IMG/VR virus record: IMGVR_UViG_3300038549_000012
Coordinates: 1-43,317 of that record
Reading direction: 5' to 3' (one strand)
Source of the DNA: a virus
Length of the DNA stretch: 43,317 nt
This document shows positions 1-7,240 of the stretch, in pieces (positions within the stretch are counted from its first letter, which is position 1; every line of letters begins with the position of its first letter). Both the position numbers and the translations under genes were made by a program. The notes below the pieces were generated by a model that saw only the letters and a list, made by a program, of their open reading frames with translations, had not been told where the DNA came from and ran no database searches.

Positions 1-373
1 TTCTACCTCCAATGGATCGAACTGGCAATCAAGCTATACCCATAACCTCCTCGTCTCTGGATTGGCTGGGACCTTTTGGCAAGGGGTTACTAACTCTAGT
101 GAGATTTTGATCTCGGCATCTTCTGGAGTTTTGAATCTACAGGGAACGTCTGGATATAACGGGACAATTACTCTATACAATACCTCTTCGCGTGCAGGAG
201 CGGTCCTTGTCAGGAACTCAGCGGTTTCCGATAGCGGAGTGTCCATGTATGGTGGTGGCGGTGTTCACAATCAGACAACAACTACTCCGCTGGTGGTCAA
301 TGCAGCGCAGTTCTTTTTTTCTTCCGGGAATGTTTCCAGTGGATCATTCTATGTATATGGTCTCAAGAAATGA
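1..373 (+). CDS. Tail fibre protein, C-terminal part (5' end outside window)
   Basis: This open frame (frame 2) runs from the first bases to a TGA at 371-373 and has no start inside the window. The peptide is rich in Ser, Thr, Gly and Asn, with no charged core, as in beta-structured tail fibres. It ends in SFYVYGLKK, the kind of C-terminus seen on phage tail-fibre beta-sandwich domains. The right edge of the window carries a fibre gene without an end (42274 onward), and the two sequences read as one protein across the junction apart from a one-base frame difference. The role would be receptor contact at the tail. Its stop overlaps the 3' end of the reverse-strand lipoprotein gene by 25 bases. 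Confidence 0.75.
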   Translation, partial: STSNGSNWQSSYTHNLLVSGLAGTFWQGVTNSSEILISASSGVLNLQGTSGYNGTITLYNTSSRAGAVLVRNSAVSDSGVSMYGGGGVHNQTTTTPLVVNAAQFFFSSGNVSSGSFYVYGLKK

Positions 374-621
374 TCCCAGCCTTCACAATGCTTCATTTCA
401 TGGTCAATCATCCACTGAGGAGCATTTGGCGGGAGTATGATGGTACAGGTCTTATCAATGGGATTCCTGATTGCGCAAGCAAGCGCACCTTTGGTTTCAC
501 ACCACGCAGAGACGTATTGTGTAACGAAAATCTCAGGAGGACGGGAAAGTGCCCAGCCTGGTTCTGCAAAGTACCAAGCCGGTGCACAACCGCACAGAAA
601 TAACAGTGGTAGAAATCTCAT
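349..621 (-). CDS. Small lipoprotein with HExxHxxGxxH motif (possible moron gene)
   Basis: A 90-residue protein starts with a short basic then hydrophobic signal and a lipobox LCGC, with the lipid-modified cysteine predicted at residue 12. Residues 74-84 read HEMKHCEGWDH, an exact match to the metzincin zinc pattern HExxHxxGxxH (H74, E75, H78, G81, H84). Four further cysteines lie in the mature part. The gene points against the flanking tail genes and sits between the fibre end and the tailspike, as accessory moron genes often do. AGGA precedes the ATG. The protein is far too small for a standard metzincin protease, so peptidase activity is only suggested. An alternative is a structural zinc site in a surface-exclusion lipoprotein. 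Confidence 0.7.
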   Translation of the reverse strand: MRFLPLLFLCGCAPAWYFAEPGWALSRPPEIFVTQYVSAWCETKGALACAIRNPIDKTCTIILPPNAPQWMIDHEMKHCEGWDHFLRPYT

Positions 622-656
622 TTCCTAATAGTAATACATGAGTAGATAGAAAGTCA

Positions 657-2654
657 ATGCCCGCCTTTCTCGCTCCTGATCCTATCCAATCTACTCAGCT
701 AATCCCAGGTGGTAATACACCGGCAGCGGGGGCTTTGCTTTTTTGTTATCAGGCCGGTACGTCCACCAAAATGGACACTTATACCGACCCTACGGCTTCG
801 ACAGCAAGAACAAATCCCATAGTCTTAGACTCAGGGGGAAATGTCCCTGGAAATGGGGAAGTATGGATCGCTTCTACAGCCAAGTTCGTCCTTGCTCCTT
901 CAAATGATACTGATCCCCCAGGTTCTCCTTATTGGACACGGGATAACTATTCTGGAATCAACAATATCGTTTCTCAGCTTTCAAGTGCTGAATGGGTTTC
1001 GGGTCCAACTCCTACTTTCCTATCCTCAACATCCTTTGTTCTCGCCGGGGATCAGACGAATACCTTCACTGAGAATAGACGGATCAAAACCGCCAATACT
1101 GGCGGGACGGTCTATGGATACATCCAGAACTCGGTCTTTGGAACTTCGACAACGATTTCAATAGTCCCGGATTCAGGAAGCCTGGATTCGGGCCTAAGCT
1201 CTGTCTCATACGGACTTCTGAATGCCGACAATGAATCCGTACCACAAAATCTAGCCAGAAACGTCCTGAGCGTCAAAGATAAAGGAGCCATAGGTGATGG
1301 AGTAACGGATGATACGGCAGCGATTCAGGCGGCTATTGACTCCTTTGCGTCTGGGAATGGATTGATTTTCTTTCCAGTGGGGACTTATAAGATAACAGGA
1401 ACGATAACCCTGACCCAAGATAGAGTTCACCTTGTCGGCGCTGGAATTTCAGCTACGATGATCGACTTTCAGCCAACTGCTAACGATACGCTATTTGAAG
1501 TTGGGAAAAGTCCTGCAAATGTCCTTTTCCAAGGGTCGATCCGGGACATGACTCTTTATGGGACAGATACAACCTACACAAAAATCGCAATCGATCTACT
1601 GGACACAAGCGGGTTTTTGGTAGAAAACATCTTCATTACAGGCGCACATAGTAGCGGCGGAGCGGTGTATTGGGGTAATGCAGCAGGTAACGGAAGCATA
1701 GGTCTGAAATGCAGAGGTCGGGAATTTGGCTTAATCAGAAATTTCTATTGCTATGCTCAAAGGCCGATTCTTATTTCTGCAAATCCCAATAGTACAATTG
1801 ATATAGATCACTTCCACTTTTTCGATACCTATCTTTCGGCTCTTGGGAATCCCATTGTCGAAATTGAAACCGGTGTCAATCTTTCGAACGTCACTTTTGA
1901 TGGTGCCCAGCCGTGGGTTGGAGGAACTGACGGACTTTATTGGGTTGATACAACCACATCGCAAAAGTCGTATATGTTCCGTCTGGAAAATATCCGATGG
2001 GAACAAGGAACAAATGTCAATTCCTACATGGCTCGTATCGAGCACAACAATGGGCTTCAGGGTTTGACGCTTAGAAATTGCGTCGGTGAAGACCGGAAAG
2101 GGTTCTATTTCAGGAACATCGATGGTGTGACGCTCGACACAGTGAGATATGGCCGAGCAAGCGAAGCCGCAAATTGGGCGACGACCTATCGGATTTCAAT
2201 CAAGGATTGTTTCTGGCAATCTTCTTCTACTGCAACCTTGGCAAATGTCCGTTTGATTTGGGCAATGCCGTACTTTCCCAATACCGGAGGTTTGCCAAAC
2301 AATGCTTACTATGATGACAGTACCAATGCCAATAGGACTATTTCCATAGAAGGAACTTTGACCGGGGCAGATTTGACTATCGCCAATGATGGAACAGCGG
2401 AACTATCTGTTGCTACTTTCAGAGGATACGTTTTCCTTACGAGGATTGGAGCTACACAAGCTATTTTTGAATTGAAAGGATCGAATAATACGGTAGCTGA
2501 AATTGCAGATAGTGCCGGTCATTATACTGTTACGTCTACAAATGCAGGAACCACAAACATCTACTGGAGCGGTGGAAATAATCGTTATGAGATCGAAAAC
2601 AAACTGGGTTCTCAAGAAACATATAAAGTAGTTTATGTAGGATTTTGGGCATAG
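657..2654 (+). CDS. Tailspike with pectate-lyase-type beta-helix (putative depolymerase)
   Basis: The 665-residue protein begins with a head-binding region (residues 1 to about 190) that is clearly paralogous to the fibre N-terminus at 42274. From about residue 204 it carries the Pectate_lyase_3 signature KDKGAIGDGVTDDTAAIQ, followed by FFPVGTYKITGTITL and a long parallel beta-helix-like stretch. P22-type tailspikes use such helices to bind and often cleave O-antigen or capsule. Catalytic residues cannot be assigned by eye. The start is the ATG at 657. No strong ribosome binding site precedes it. The gene is followed after a few bases by the lysis cassette. Confidence 0.9.
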   Translation: MPAFLAPDPIQSTQLIPGGNTPAAGALLFCYQAGTSTKMDTYTDPTASTARTNPIVLDSGGNVPGNGEVWIASTAKFVLAPSNDTDPPGSPYWTRDNYSGINNIVSQLSSAEWVSGPTPTFLSSTSFVLAGDQTNTFTENRRIKTANTGGTVYGYIQNSVFGTSTTISIVPDSGSLDSGLSSVSYGLLNADNESVPQNLARNVLSVKDKGAIGDGVTDDTAAIQAAIDSFASGNGLIFFPVGTYKITGTITLTQDRVHLVGAGISATMIDFQPTANDTLFEVGKSPANVLFQGSIRDMTLYGTDTTYTKIAIDLLDTSGFLVENIFITGAHSSGGAVYWGNAAGNGSIGLKCRGREFGLIRNFYCYAQRPILISANPNSTIDIDHFHFFDTYLSALGNPIVEIETGVNLSNVTFDGAQPWVGGTDGLYWVDTTTSQKSYMFRLENIRWEQGTNVNSYMARIEHNNGLQGLTLRNCVGEDRKGFYFRNIDGVTLDTVRYGRASEAANWATTYRISIKDCFWQSSSTATLANVRLIWAMPYFPNTGGLPNNAYYDDSTNANRTISIEGTLTGADLTIANDGTAELSVATFRGYVFLTRIGATQAIFELKGSNNTVAEIADSAGHYTVTSTNAGTTNIYWSGGNNRYEIENKLGSQETYKVVYVGFWA

Positions 2655-2662
2655 GAGAAACT

Positions 2663-3133
2663 ATGATCGACTATTACATCGTTCAAGCAAAAATCTGGCT
2701 AATGCAGTATGTCGTTACTCATGCTTTCTCGTTTCAGGTCGTGGTTTGGGACTATACCTGGGAACACCCGATCATGGGTCTTTTGGGGATGTTCTGTCTA
2801 TTTGCCGTAGGATTCATGGCCTATGCACGATTCAGGACGATGTGGGAAGATGGGACGTTCAAAGCTTTGAGATTGGAGCAAAAGGCGTTGCTGATTCTCG
2901 TAATGTTTGCTCCTCCCCTTTATATCTTCCCCTTCGGGTATCTCTTTGACATCTTCTTCATGAGGCTTATTGTGGGTTCGATCTTTTTCCGGTTCAAACC
3001 TTGGTATCAAGATTGGAAGTTCTGGACGGCTTCCTGGACTTTTAGCCGAATGATCTGGTTGCTTAAAGATCGGACCCCCGCGGGTAAATGGTGGCATCAG
3101 CTCTTACATGCAATAGAACCTTACGGACACTGA
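2663..3133 (+). CDS. Membrane protein of the lysis cassette (unknown; possible holin)
   Basis: The ATG at 2663 is preferred over the in-frame TTG at 2645 because AGGAGA lies 6 bases upstream, on the tailspike stop. The 156-residue protein is rich in Trp, Phe and Tyr. It has at least two hydrophobic spans, around MGLLGMFCLFAVGFMA and a second one holding LLILVMFAPPLYIF. I do not recognise the family. Its place directly upstream of two more small membrane proteins, the endolysin and the spanins suggests a role in holin function or membrane targeting. That role is inferred from context only. Confidence 0.7.
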   Translation: MIDYYIVQAKIWLMQYVVTHAFSFQVVVWDYTWEHPIMGLLGMFCLFAVGFMAYARFRTMWEDGTFKALRLEQKALLILVMFAPPLYIFPFGYLFDIFFMRLIVGSIFFRFKPWYQDWKFWTASWTFSRMIWLLKDRTPAGKWWHQLLHAIEPYGH

Positions 3134-3318
3134 TGGAAGAATACAGAAAAAATGCCGGGCTGACTGATGAACAGGTTGAAGCTATTAAAGAAGCTATATT
3201 GGCCTCCGTGTATGAAGATATCGGAAGATCATTGGTTAAGAAAGTTATATGGGTGGCTGGGGTGGTGTTCACTGCACTGCTTACTTGGGCAACGGCGAAG
3301 GGATATCTCTTCAAATGA
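3133..3318 (+). CDS. Small membrane protein, holin-associated candidate
   Basis: The ATG at 3133 overlaps the preceding TGA (TGATG), giving 61 residues. The N-terminal half is charged and amphipathic (MEEYRKNAGLTDEQVEAIKE). The C-terminal half is one membrane span (VIWVAGVVFTALLTWATA). Single-span proteins of this plan are common in holin and antiholin sets. A longer in-frame start at 3088 lies inside the upstream gene and is less likely. Translation is probably coupled to both neighbours, since the stop overlaps the next ATG as well. Confidence 0.75.
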   Translation: MEEYRKNAGLTDEQVEAIKEAILASVYEDIGRSLVKKVIWVAGVVFTALLTWATAKGYLFK

Positions 3319-3632
3319 CTGAGGCTTACCAAGAAATAGGATTTTTCGTTCTCTTTGCCATTCTAGAATTTGGGGTGCCTATTCTTGTCGTTTGGGCGTC
3401 TTACTCAGAGAGAACCAAATCTTTCGATGTCCGATCGCTCTGGGTGCATAAGGACCGGATAGACAAACTAGCCATCATCATGATGCTTACTTGGTGGACG
3501 CATACTTCCTCAATAATCCTTTGGACGTTTCTTCAGAAAGTCACGACTACTGATTATCTAACCTATATGGGCTGGGCCGTTCCGATCATAGCCAAGATGT
3601 TCGCCCCCGACCCTCCACCACCTAGTGCATGA
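3315..3632 (+). CDS. Membrane protein, holin candidate
   Basis: The 105-residue protein starts at an ATG overlapping the previous stop (ATGA). It has two or three hydrophobic spans (GFFVLFAILEFGVPILVVW, then IIMMLTWWTHTSSIILW, then a shorter LTYMGWAVPIIAKMF). It ends in a proline-rich tail PDPPPPSA. The position immediately before the endolysin, again with an ATGA overlap, is the classic holin position. The family was not recognised, so the call rests on topology and context. Confidence 0.7.
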   Translation: MTEAYQEIGFFVLFAILEFGVPILVVWASYSERTKSFDVRSLWVHKDRIDKLAIIMMLTWWTHTSSIILWTFLQKVTTTDYLTYMGWAVPIIAKMFAPDPPPPSA

Positions 3633-4036
3633 TTCTCACGACTCATTATTTTCAAAAACCTCACACCCCGGAACAGGAGAAGTCTGCTCAAGACCTTCTA
3701 GCCTCGGTGAATGCCCTCTGTCATGAAGCCCAAGCTTTAGGGGTGTTTGACTTCGGGAACGATCCAGACACAGGAAGCCCTATTTCAGGCTCTCAGGGAG
3801 GCGATGGGGATGGGGGCTTTAGAACCCCTGGTAGTAGGACAGGAGCCTCCCACAGCCCCCATAGAAGGGCTCTAGCGGTGGATATTTTCGATCCAGGGGA
3901 TAAGCTGGATAAGTGGCTGACTGACGAAAAGCTGACAGCCTATAACCTCTACCGGGAAGACCCAGACTGGACTCCGGGATGGGTGCATATCCAGTCAATT
4001 CCACCGGCCTCTGGAAAGCGTACTTTTCAACCCTAA
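3629..4036 (+). CDS. Endolysin, M15-type D-Ala-D-Ala peptidase
   Basis: The 135-residue protein shows the M15 zinc peptidase layout. S76-x-H78 and D85 form a variant of SxHxxGxAxD (SPHRRALAVD, with Ala replacing the usual Gly), and H120 lies in GWVHIQ. These would give the three zinc ligands. Enzymes of this family cut peptidoglycan stem peptides or cross-links. There is no signal peptide, so export would depend on a holin, fitting the membrane proteins upstream. A glycine-rich stretch at residues 49-63 could be a flexible loop. The start overlaps the upstream stop (ATGA), and the stop overlaps the Rz-like gene (TAATG). Confidence 0.85.
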   Translation: MILTTHYFQKPHTPEQEKSAQDLLASVNALCHEAQALGVFDFGNDPDTGSPISGSQGGDGDGGFRTPGSRTGASHSPHRRALAVDIFDPGDKLDKWLTDEKLTAYNLYREDPDWTPGWVHIQSIPPASGKRTFQP

Positions 4037-4563
4037 TGGGCTGGATAGCTAAACTCGCTGGACTGGCTATACCAAGTTGGGGAATCTACGCGGCTATGGC
4101 CGCGGCTGCGGCTGCAATCTGGGGGCATGGAGCATTTTGGGGTTACGAAAAAGGAATGGAGAATTACAACAATTTGAGAATAAGTAACGCAGCTCAGGCA
4201 GCGGAACAGGAAGCGAATACCAAGTCAACCATCAAGGCCCATCAGAAACTCATGGAGGCTATCAATGAAAAAGCGAGACTACAGAAAGAAGTTGATGCTG
4301 CTAAGCTCGATATTGCTACTAAGCAGTTGCGGGATGCAACCCGTAGTAAGTCCCGTCTCTTGTCCCCCTCCCCCGGCAGTCCCCCTGGCGATATCCGAGT
4401 ATGCGCCAGTCGAGACCAACTTGATTCAGAAGTCAGCGGAGCAATCAATCGAGTTGTTGAACGACATGCGACAAGAAATCTCCAACTCGCTCAAGAAGGC
4501 GCTCGGGCTGCCGCTGTAGCCAAACTCTGTAGGGAATGGGCTCTGGAGATAGGGGCTAAGTAG
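4036..4563 (+). CDS. Rz-like inner-membrane spanin
   Basis: The 175-residue protein has one N-terminal membrane span (around IPSWGIYAAMAAAAAAIWG). A long charged, alanine-rich helix follows (QAAEQEANTKSTIKAHQKL and beyond) that should form the periplasmic coiled coil of an i-spanin. The start is the ATG at 4036 overlapping the endolysin stop. An upstream in-frame ATG at 3979 would bury the start inside the endolysin. A lipoprotein o-spanin gene is nested inside it in the +1 frame, which strongly supports the assignment. Spanins fuse inner and outer membranes in the last lysis step. The 3' end overlaps the convergent leftward operon by 8 bases. Confidence 0.85.
   Translation: MGWIAKLAGLAIPSWGIYAAMAAAAAAIWGHGAFWGYEKGMENYNNLRISNAAQAAEQEANTKSTIKAHQKLMEAINEKARLQKEVDAAKLDIATKQLRDATRSKSRLLSPSPGSPPGDIRVCASRDQLDSEVSGAINRVVERHATRNLQLAQEGARAAAVAKLCREWALEIGAK
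4265..4519 (+). CDS. Rz1-like outer-membrane spanin lipoprotein, nested in Rz
   Basis: An 84-residue frame lies wholly inside the Rz-like gene in the +1 frame. It has a basic N-terminus, a hydrophobic stretch and the lipobox LSSC (cysteine at residue 22). A proline-rich segment follows (SPVSCPPPPAVP), typical of Rz1 proteins. The nested arrangement is the same as in lambda Rz/Rz1. The mature lipoprotein would sit in the outer membrane and bind the C-terminus of the i-spanin. Confidence 0.85.
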   Translation: MKKRDYRKKLMLLSSILLLSSCGMQPVVSPVSCPPPPAVPLAISEYAPVETNLIQKSAEQSIELLNDMRQEISNSLKKALGLPL

Positions 4564-4744
4564 CTTCAGAAGACGGCTTAGGCGGGTCTTTGAAATCGGC
4601 CAGAAACTGATCCACTGCTGGAGTCCAAAACTCGCATTCCTTACCGTAGGGGCAGAATGCAGCCATCAATCCCGTGCAGATTGGAGCGCCGCACTTGTCG
4701 CACTTAGGATCATCGTCGTCGCTCATGGCGTTTCTATCGCTCAT
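4556..4744 (-). CDS. Small Cys-rich protein, zinc-ribbon-like (unknown)
   Basis: The 62-residue protein starts at an ATG with GGAGAAG just upstream, inside the end of the preceding gene (11-base overlap). It is acidic at the start (SDDDDP) and carries CDKC, then CTGL and CPYGKEC. This spacing could bind one zinc ion. It is the last gene of the leftward operon. An earlier in-frame start at 4831 would overlap the upstream gene heavily and is rejected. Function unknown. Confidence 0.65.
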   Translation of the reverse strand: MSDRNAMSDDDDPKCDKCGAPICTGLMAAFCPYGKECEFWTPAVDQFLADFKDPPKPSSEAT

Positions 4745-4997
4745 TTTCTTCTCCAATTTTCTCAAGTTCGCGCAGACGTTTCTCATGGCCGCGCAACCAT
4801 TCATCAGGGTTTTCGCAAAGCCCTCCAGCAATAGCTAGACCGATGCCGCAGGCTTCGACGAGCCGCCTGTTCGCCTCGGCGAGTTCACGCTCCAGTTCTT
4901 GCGCTCGTTTCGCTAGGCGCATCTCCGCTTTCGTCCAAGGTTGGCCCTCGCCTAGGGCACATTCTCGGATGATTTGGTTCGTCAATGTCTCGCTCAT
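4734..4997 (-). CDS. Small coiled-coil protein (unknown)
   Basis: An 87-residue protein with two charged helical segments rich in Glu, Arg and Leu (AKRAQELERELAEANRRL, and a C-terminal RLRELEKIGEENER), probably coiled coil. The start ATG overlaps the upstream TGA (ATGA), so translation is probably coupled. No family recognised. Confidence 0.65.
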   Translation of the reverse strand: MSETLTNQIIRECALGEGQPWTKAEMRLAKRAQELERELAEANRRLVEACGIGLAIAGGLCENPDEWLRGHEKRLRELEKIGEENER

Positions 4998-5533
4998 TTG
5001 TCCTCTCCTCGGGCGGCATCCTTCTGCTGCGCTTCGAGTAGGCGGGCGGCTTGAGCCATGATAGTTGCGTCGTTGAGAGCAGACGGATCGCTCGCCAATA
5101 ATAGATGCTCGGCACGGCCTCGTAGCAGCTTCACCATCTCCTCTACCTCATTGGGTCCAGCCTGCTCTGCCTTAATCTCGCGGACGGCTTCCTCTACTTC
5201 TGCGTTGTCGTCCGGCAAGGCGTGGGGGTCTGGATTCTGCTCTGCCGTAGCGCGAGGGGAGGGAGGACGGCGACGGTCATGTGCGTTTGTGCGCCGGTCC
5301 TTGATCGTGCGCGTAGCTTTGTCATAGACAAGTTTCGACTGCCCCGCCTCTGCCTGATCCTGAGCGCGGCGCGCCCGGAGACAGTATCGGAGTGCATCGC
5401 GTGCCATGATTGCTTGCCTAGACCATAGGGTGACATTCCCTTGGTCTGTTTCACAGCCTTGAAAGATGCGCGTTACTTCTTCCTCATTGATGGGGAAGTC
5501 CGGCACCTCCTCGCGCGTCAGTTCCTTAGTCAT
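4994..5533 (-). CDS. Hypothetical early protein (unknown)
   Basis: The ATG at 5533 is chosen because GGAGACTAGG ends directly before it. An in-frame TTG four codons earlier is less likely. The 179-residue protein is charged and largely helical. A basic, proline-containing middle (around TNAHDRRRPPSPRATAEQ) is followed by an acidic helix (EVEEAVREIKAEQ). Only one cysteine is present and no catalytic motif is visible. Its start overlaps the stop of the tiny membrane gene upstream, and its stop overlaps the next start. Confidence 0.65.
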   Translation of the reverse strand: MTKELTREEVPDFPINEEEVTRIFQGCETDQGNVTLWSRQAIMARDALRYCLRARRAQDQAEAGQSKLVYDKATRTIKDRRTNAHDRRRPPSPRATAEQNPDPHALPDDNAEVEEAVREIKAEQAGPNEVEEMVKLLRGRAEHLLLASDPSALNDATIMAQAARLLEAQQKDAARGEDK

Positions 5534-5643
5534 CCTAGTCTCCAAAGATCAGCAATCCAAAGCCCAACGTATATCACCACTATAGGCCAGATTGGAGCGG
5601 TGAAGATCAGCGGGATGATGATGTAGTCGGGATTCATGGTCAT
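5530..5643 (-). CDS. Tiny membrane protein (37 aa)
   Basis: A 37-residue frame with an ATG at 5643 has GGAG 6 bases upstream and a stop overlapping the next ATG (ATGA). Nearly the whole protein is one hydrophobic span (IIIPLIFTAPIWPIVVIYVG) ended by a short WRLG tail. The same ribosome-site sequence GGAGACTAGGATGAC stands before this gene and before the next one. Perfect operon spacing supports it as a real gene. Function unknown. Confidence 0.6.
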   Translation of the reverse strand: MTMNPDYIIIPLIFTAPIWPIVVIYVGLWIADLWRLG

Positions 5644-5644
5644 C

Positions 5645-5896
5645 CTAGTCTCCTCGTTTCTGCTTCCGGCTACGAGCTGCTAGAATTGCATGAGTCGGTC
5701 CGCAAGCCCTAGCTCTGATAGATCGGCCACACTGAGAGCAAAATTTCTGATCGCGTGACAAGGCGGCGCAGGCATCATAAAGCGCAAGTTCGGCATTGAT
5801 TGCCCGTGACATTCCGCGTTGCGATGCATACACTGTCCTGTAAGTCTTATGCCGTTGCATCGCAGCTTTGAGTACCTTCTGCTCAGCCTGGGTCAT
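5645..5896 (-). CDS. Small basic protein with CxxC motif (unknown)
   Basis: An 83-residue, strongly basic protein. CSQC followed by a basic run with one more cysteine (SIRARAC) resembles half of a zinc ribbon and suggests nucleic-acid contact. The start ATG overlaps the upstream TGA. The stop lies inside the ribosome site of the next gene. No family recognised. Confidence 0.6.
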   Translation of the reverse strand: MTQAEQKVLKAAMQRHKTYRTVYASQRGMSRAINAELALYDACAALSRDQKFCSQCGRSIRARACGPTHAILAARSRKQKRGD

Positions 5897-6210
5897 ATCT
5901 GCGGCTCCAAAGGTTGGTCAAATACAGTCATGTTCCCTCTCTGGTAAAGGCACCCTCGTACAGGTGGAGGCCCTTCTTCGGGTCCGTGATGACAGATACT
6001 TGCCACTCGCTCTCTCCCCCAAAAAGCGGGGGCACAGTCACATGAACGAATCTTGGACTTTAGAGGAGCCTCTAGCTCATCATTGTCGTAAATCCCCTGA
6101 TCTAGAGGTAGGGTAAATGAAGCTGAAGTCACCTCCCTGGGTTCTTCAAACCCACAAGCACCTATGACGGCGGCGATGCAGCAGAGAAGGACGAAGCTAT
6201 CGCGGTCCAT
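5893..6210 (-). CDS. Putative lipoprotein (unknown)
   Basis: A 105-residue protein with a hydrophobic start (FVLLCCIAAVIGACG) containing the lipobox IGAC, so a lipid-anchored cysteine near residue 19 is predicted. The mature part has several further cysteines (CDC, ICHH, GCLY) and no recognised domain. GGAGAC precedes the ATG. A cell-envelope protein inside an early operon may act on the host surface early in infection, for example in exclusion. That role is inference. Confidence 0.6.
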   Translation of the reverse strand: MDRDSFVLLCCIAAVIGACGFEEPREVTSASFTLPLDQGIYDNDELEAPLKSKIRSCDCAPAFWGRERVASICHHGPEEGPPPVRGCLYQRGNMTVFDQPLEPQI

Positions 6211-6388
6211 GCAGTCTCCAATACGGTCTTAGCCTGAATTTGCAGCCAATGTTTTTTCGTTTCCAGCTAGCAAGCTCAGCGCGACCAGCGTGACGAGTTA
6301 AGCCAACGCCAACGGTAGGTTCCCAACGGTCGTTAGACCATTCCTCAAATTGAGCCTCTACTACCCAGATAAGTAATTTCATCCTCAT
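6197..6388 (-). CDS. Small hypothetical protein
   Basis: The ATG at 6388 overlaps the stop of the tiny membrane gene upstream (ATATGA) and gives 63 residues (start MRMKLLIWVVEAQ). An ATG two codons later (6382) is also possible. The protein is basic and tryptophan-rich, and no family is recognised. Its 3' end overlaps the lipoprotein gene by 14 bases. Confidence 0.55.
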   Translation of the reverse strand: MRMKLLIWVVEAQFEEWSNDRWEPTVGVGLTRHAGRAELASWKRKNIGCKFRLRPYWRLHGPR

Positions 6389-6546
6389 ATCCTCATTCCC
6401 CAAAGCACCAGCACCACCACCAGGGAAACCCCCAACCCTGCCATGAATAGAGCCGTCCCGAAGATTCCCTGAAACGCGGAGAATCCCTCAGTCTGTTCCT
6501 CCTGATCGTGACGGTGTAGGGTGAGTCTTAGCGCACGGTCGATCAT
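6385..6546 (-). CDS. Tiny membrane protein (53 aa)
   Basis: A 53-residue frame with ATG overlapping the upstream stop (ATGA) and stop overlapping the next start. The N-terminal half is charged and histidine-containing (LHRHDQEEQTEG). The C-terminal half is a single membrane span (GTALFMAGLGVSLVVVLVLWG). The chained overlaps argue for a real gene. Function unknown. Confidence 0.55.
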   Translation of the reverse strand: MIDRALRLTLHRHDQEEQTEGFSAFQGIFGTALFMAGLGVSLVVVLVLWGMRI

Positions 6547-6758
6547 GATTGAGGTTCCTTCAGATAGGCTCGGTACTTTGCCGTTACGAGATCGGGCAGC
6601 TCGACCAATTCCTTGTAGATCACGCTTTCCATTCCTTCGTGCGTGAGCCCGCGAAGTCCACCTCGCAGGACTAAGATTCGGAAATCAGTTATCTTGTCAT
6701 TCACAAGACGCCATAGCGCCGCCTCGCGCTTTTTGCTGAATCTCTTACGGTCGATCAT
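6543..6758 (-). CDS. Small basic hypothetical protein
   Basis: A 71-residue basic protein that starts MIDRKRFSKKREAALWRLV. It has an excellent ribosome site (AAAGGAGGT) nine bases before the ATG. The strong site after a 29-base gap suggests that translation initiates afresh here. No family recognised. Confidence 0.6.
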   Translation of the reverse strand: MIDRKRFSKKREAALWRLVNDKITDFRILVLRGGLRGLTHEGMESVIYKELVELPDLVTAKYRAYLKEPQS

Positions 6759-6787
6759 TTTGGCGTTACCTCCTTTAAGCGCGAGGG

Positions 6788-6961
6788 CTAGCCGACAGCC
6801 ATGTGCAGAAGTTGAGCGGCGATGTAGGATAAAAACGGCTTTCTGCCCCCAGTTAATTGACGTATTTTCGAGCCATCATCGTAGGCGATTAGATACTCGA
6901 CTCCGGCATCAAAGAGTTTTTGTTGCAGCGCCTCTACCTCGGCAACTAATTTCGGGTTCAT
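6788..6961 (-). CDS. Small hypothetical protein (57 aa)
   Basis: A 57-residue frame with AGGAGAGAGAAG before its ATG. An N-terminal helix (LVAEVEALQQKLFDAGVEYL) is followed by a GGRK turn and a second helix. The leader contains the GACTAGGA sequence also seen before the genes at 5643 and 5533. Family unknown. Confidence 0.55.
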   Translation of the reverse strand: MNPKLVAEVEALQQKLFDAGVEYLIAYDDGSKIRQLTGGRKPFLSYIAAQLLHMAVG

Positions 6962-6985
6962 CTTCTCTCTCCTAGTCTCTTTCCT

Positions 6986-7240
6986 TCATCCGTTCTGCGT
7001 TTGGCAAAAGACTATGTAATTCGTTGTCTGCCAAATTTCTCTCGGTCGCCGACCGAAACCGAAACCATATTGTCTTGGGAACTTACCTTCCGCAATTTCG
7101 TTGAAGCGCACGAAGGCATAATTCTTAGTCACGCGATGTACCCGAAAATTGCTAGTTCCAAGTGCGTGTTCGGCTCGGATGACATCCCCAACCTGGATTA
7201 GATAGCCATCGGGAGCGCGTTTCATTGAATCCATCTTCAT
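6986..7240 (-). CDS. Small hypothetical protein, beta-rich
   Basis: An 84-residue protein with AAGGAGCGGGA before the ATG, which also overlaps the upstream stop (ATGA). The sequence around DGYLIQVGDVIRAEHALG and FRVHRVTKNYAFVRFNE looks like a small beta-barrel (SH3-like) fold of the kind common in early phage proteins that bind host factors. The fold is a guess from pattern only. Confidence 0.6.
   Translation of the reverse strand: MKMDSMKRAPDGYLIQVGDVIRAEHALGTSNFRVHRVTKNYAFVRFNEIAEGKFPRQYGFGFGRRPREIWQTTNYIVFCQTQNG

Noticed and set aside
192-628. Plus-strand frames opposite the lipoprotein gene (192-440, 370-603, 437-628)
   Set aside because: They lie over the lipoprotein and the fibre end, have no ribosome sites and show no domain. 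The reverse-strand gene explains the stretch better.
632-641. TAATACATGA, found again at 21843-21852, as a T7-like promoter
   Set aside because: The similarity stops after 10 bases, no downstream promoter consensus follows, and no phage RNA polymerase gene was recognised.
628-657. Minus-strand TTGACT-18-TACTAT as a promoter for the lipoprotein
   Set aside because: The expected transcript start would fall on the ATG itself, which conflicts with the AGGA ribosome site. The -10 is weak.
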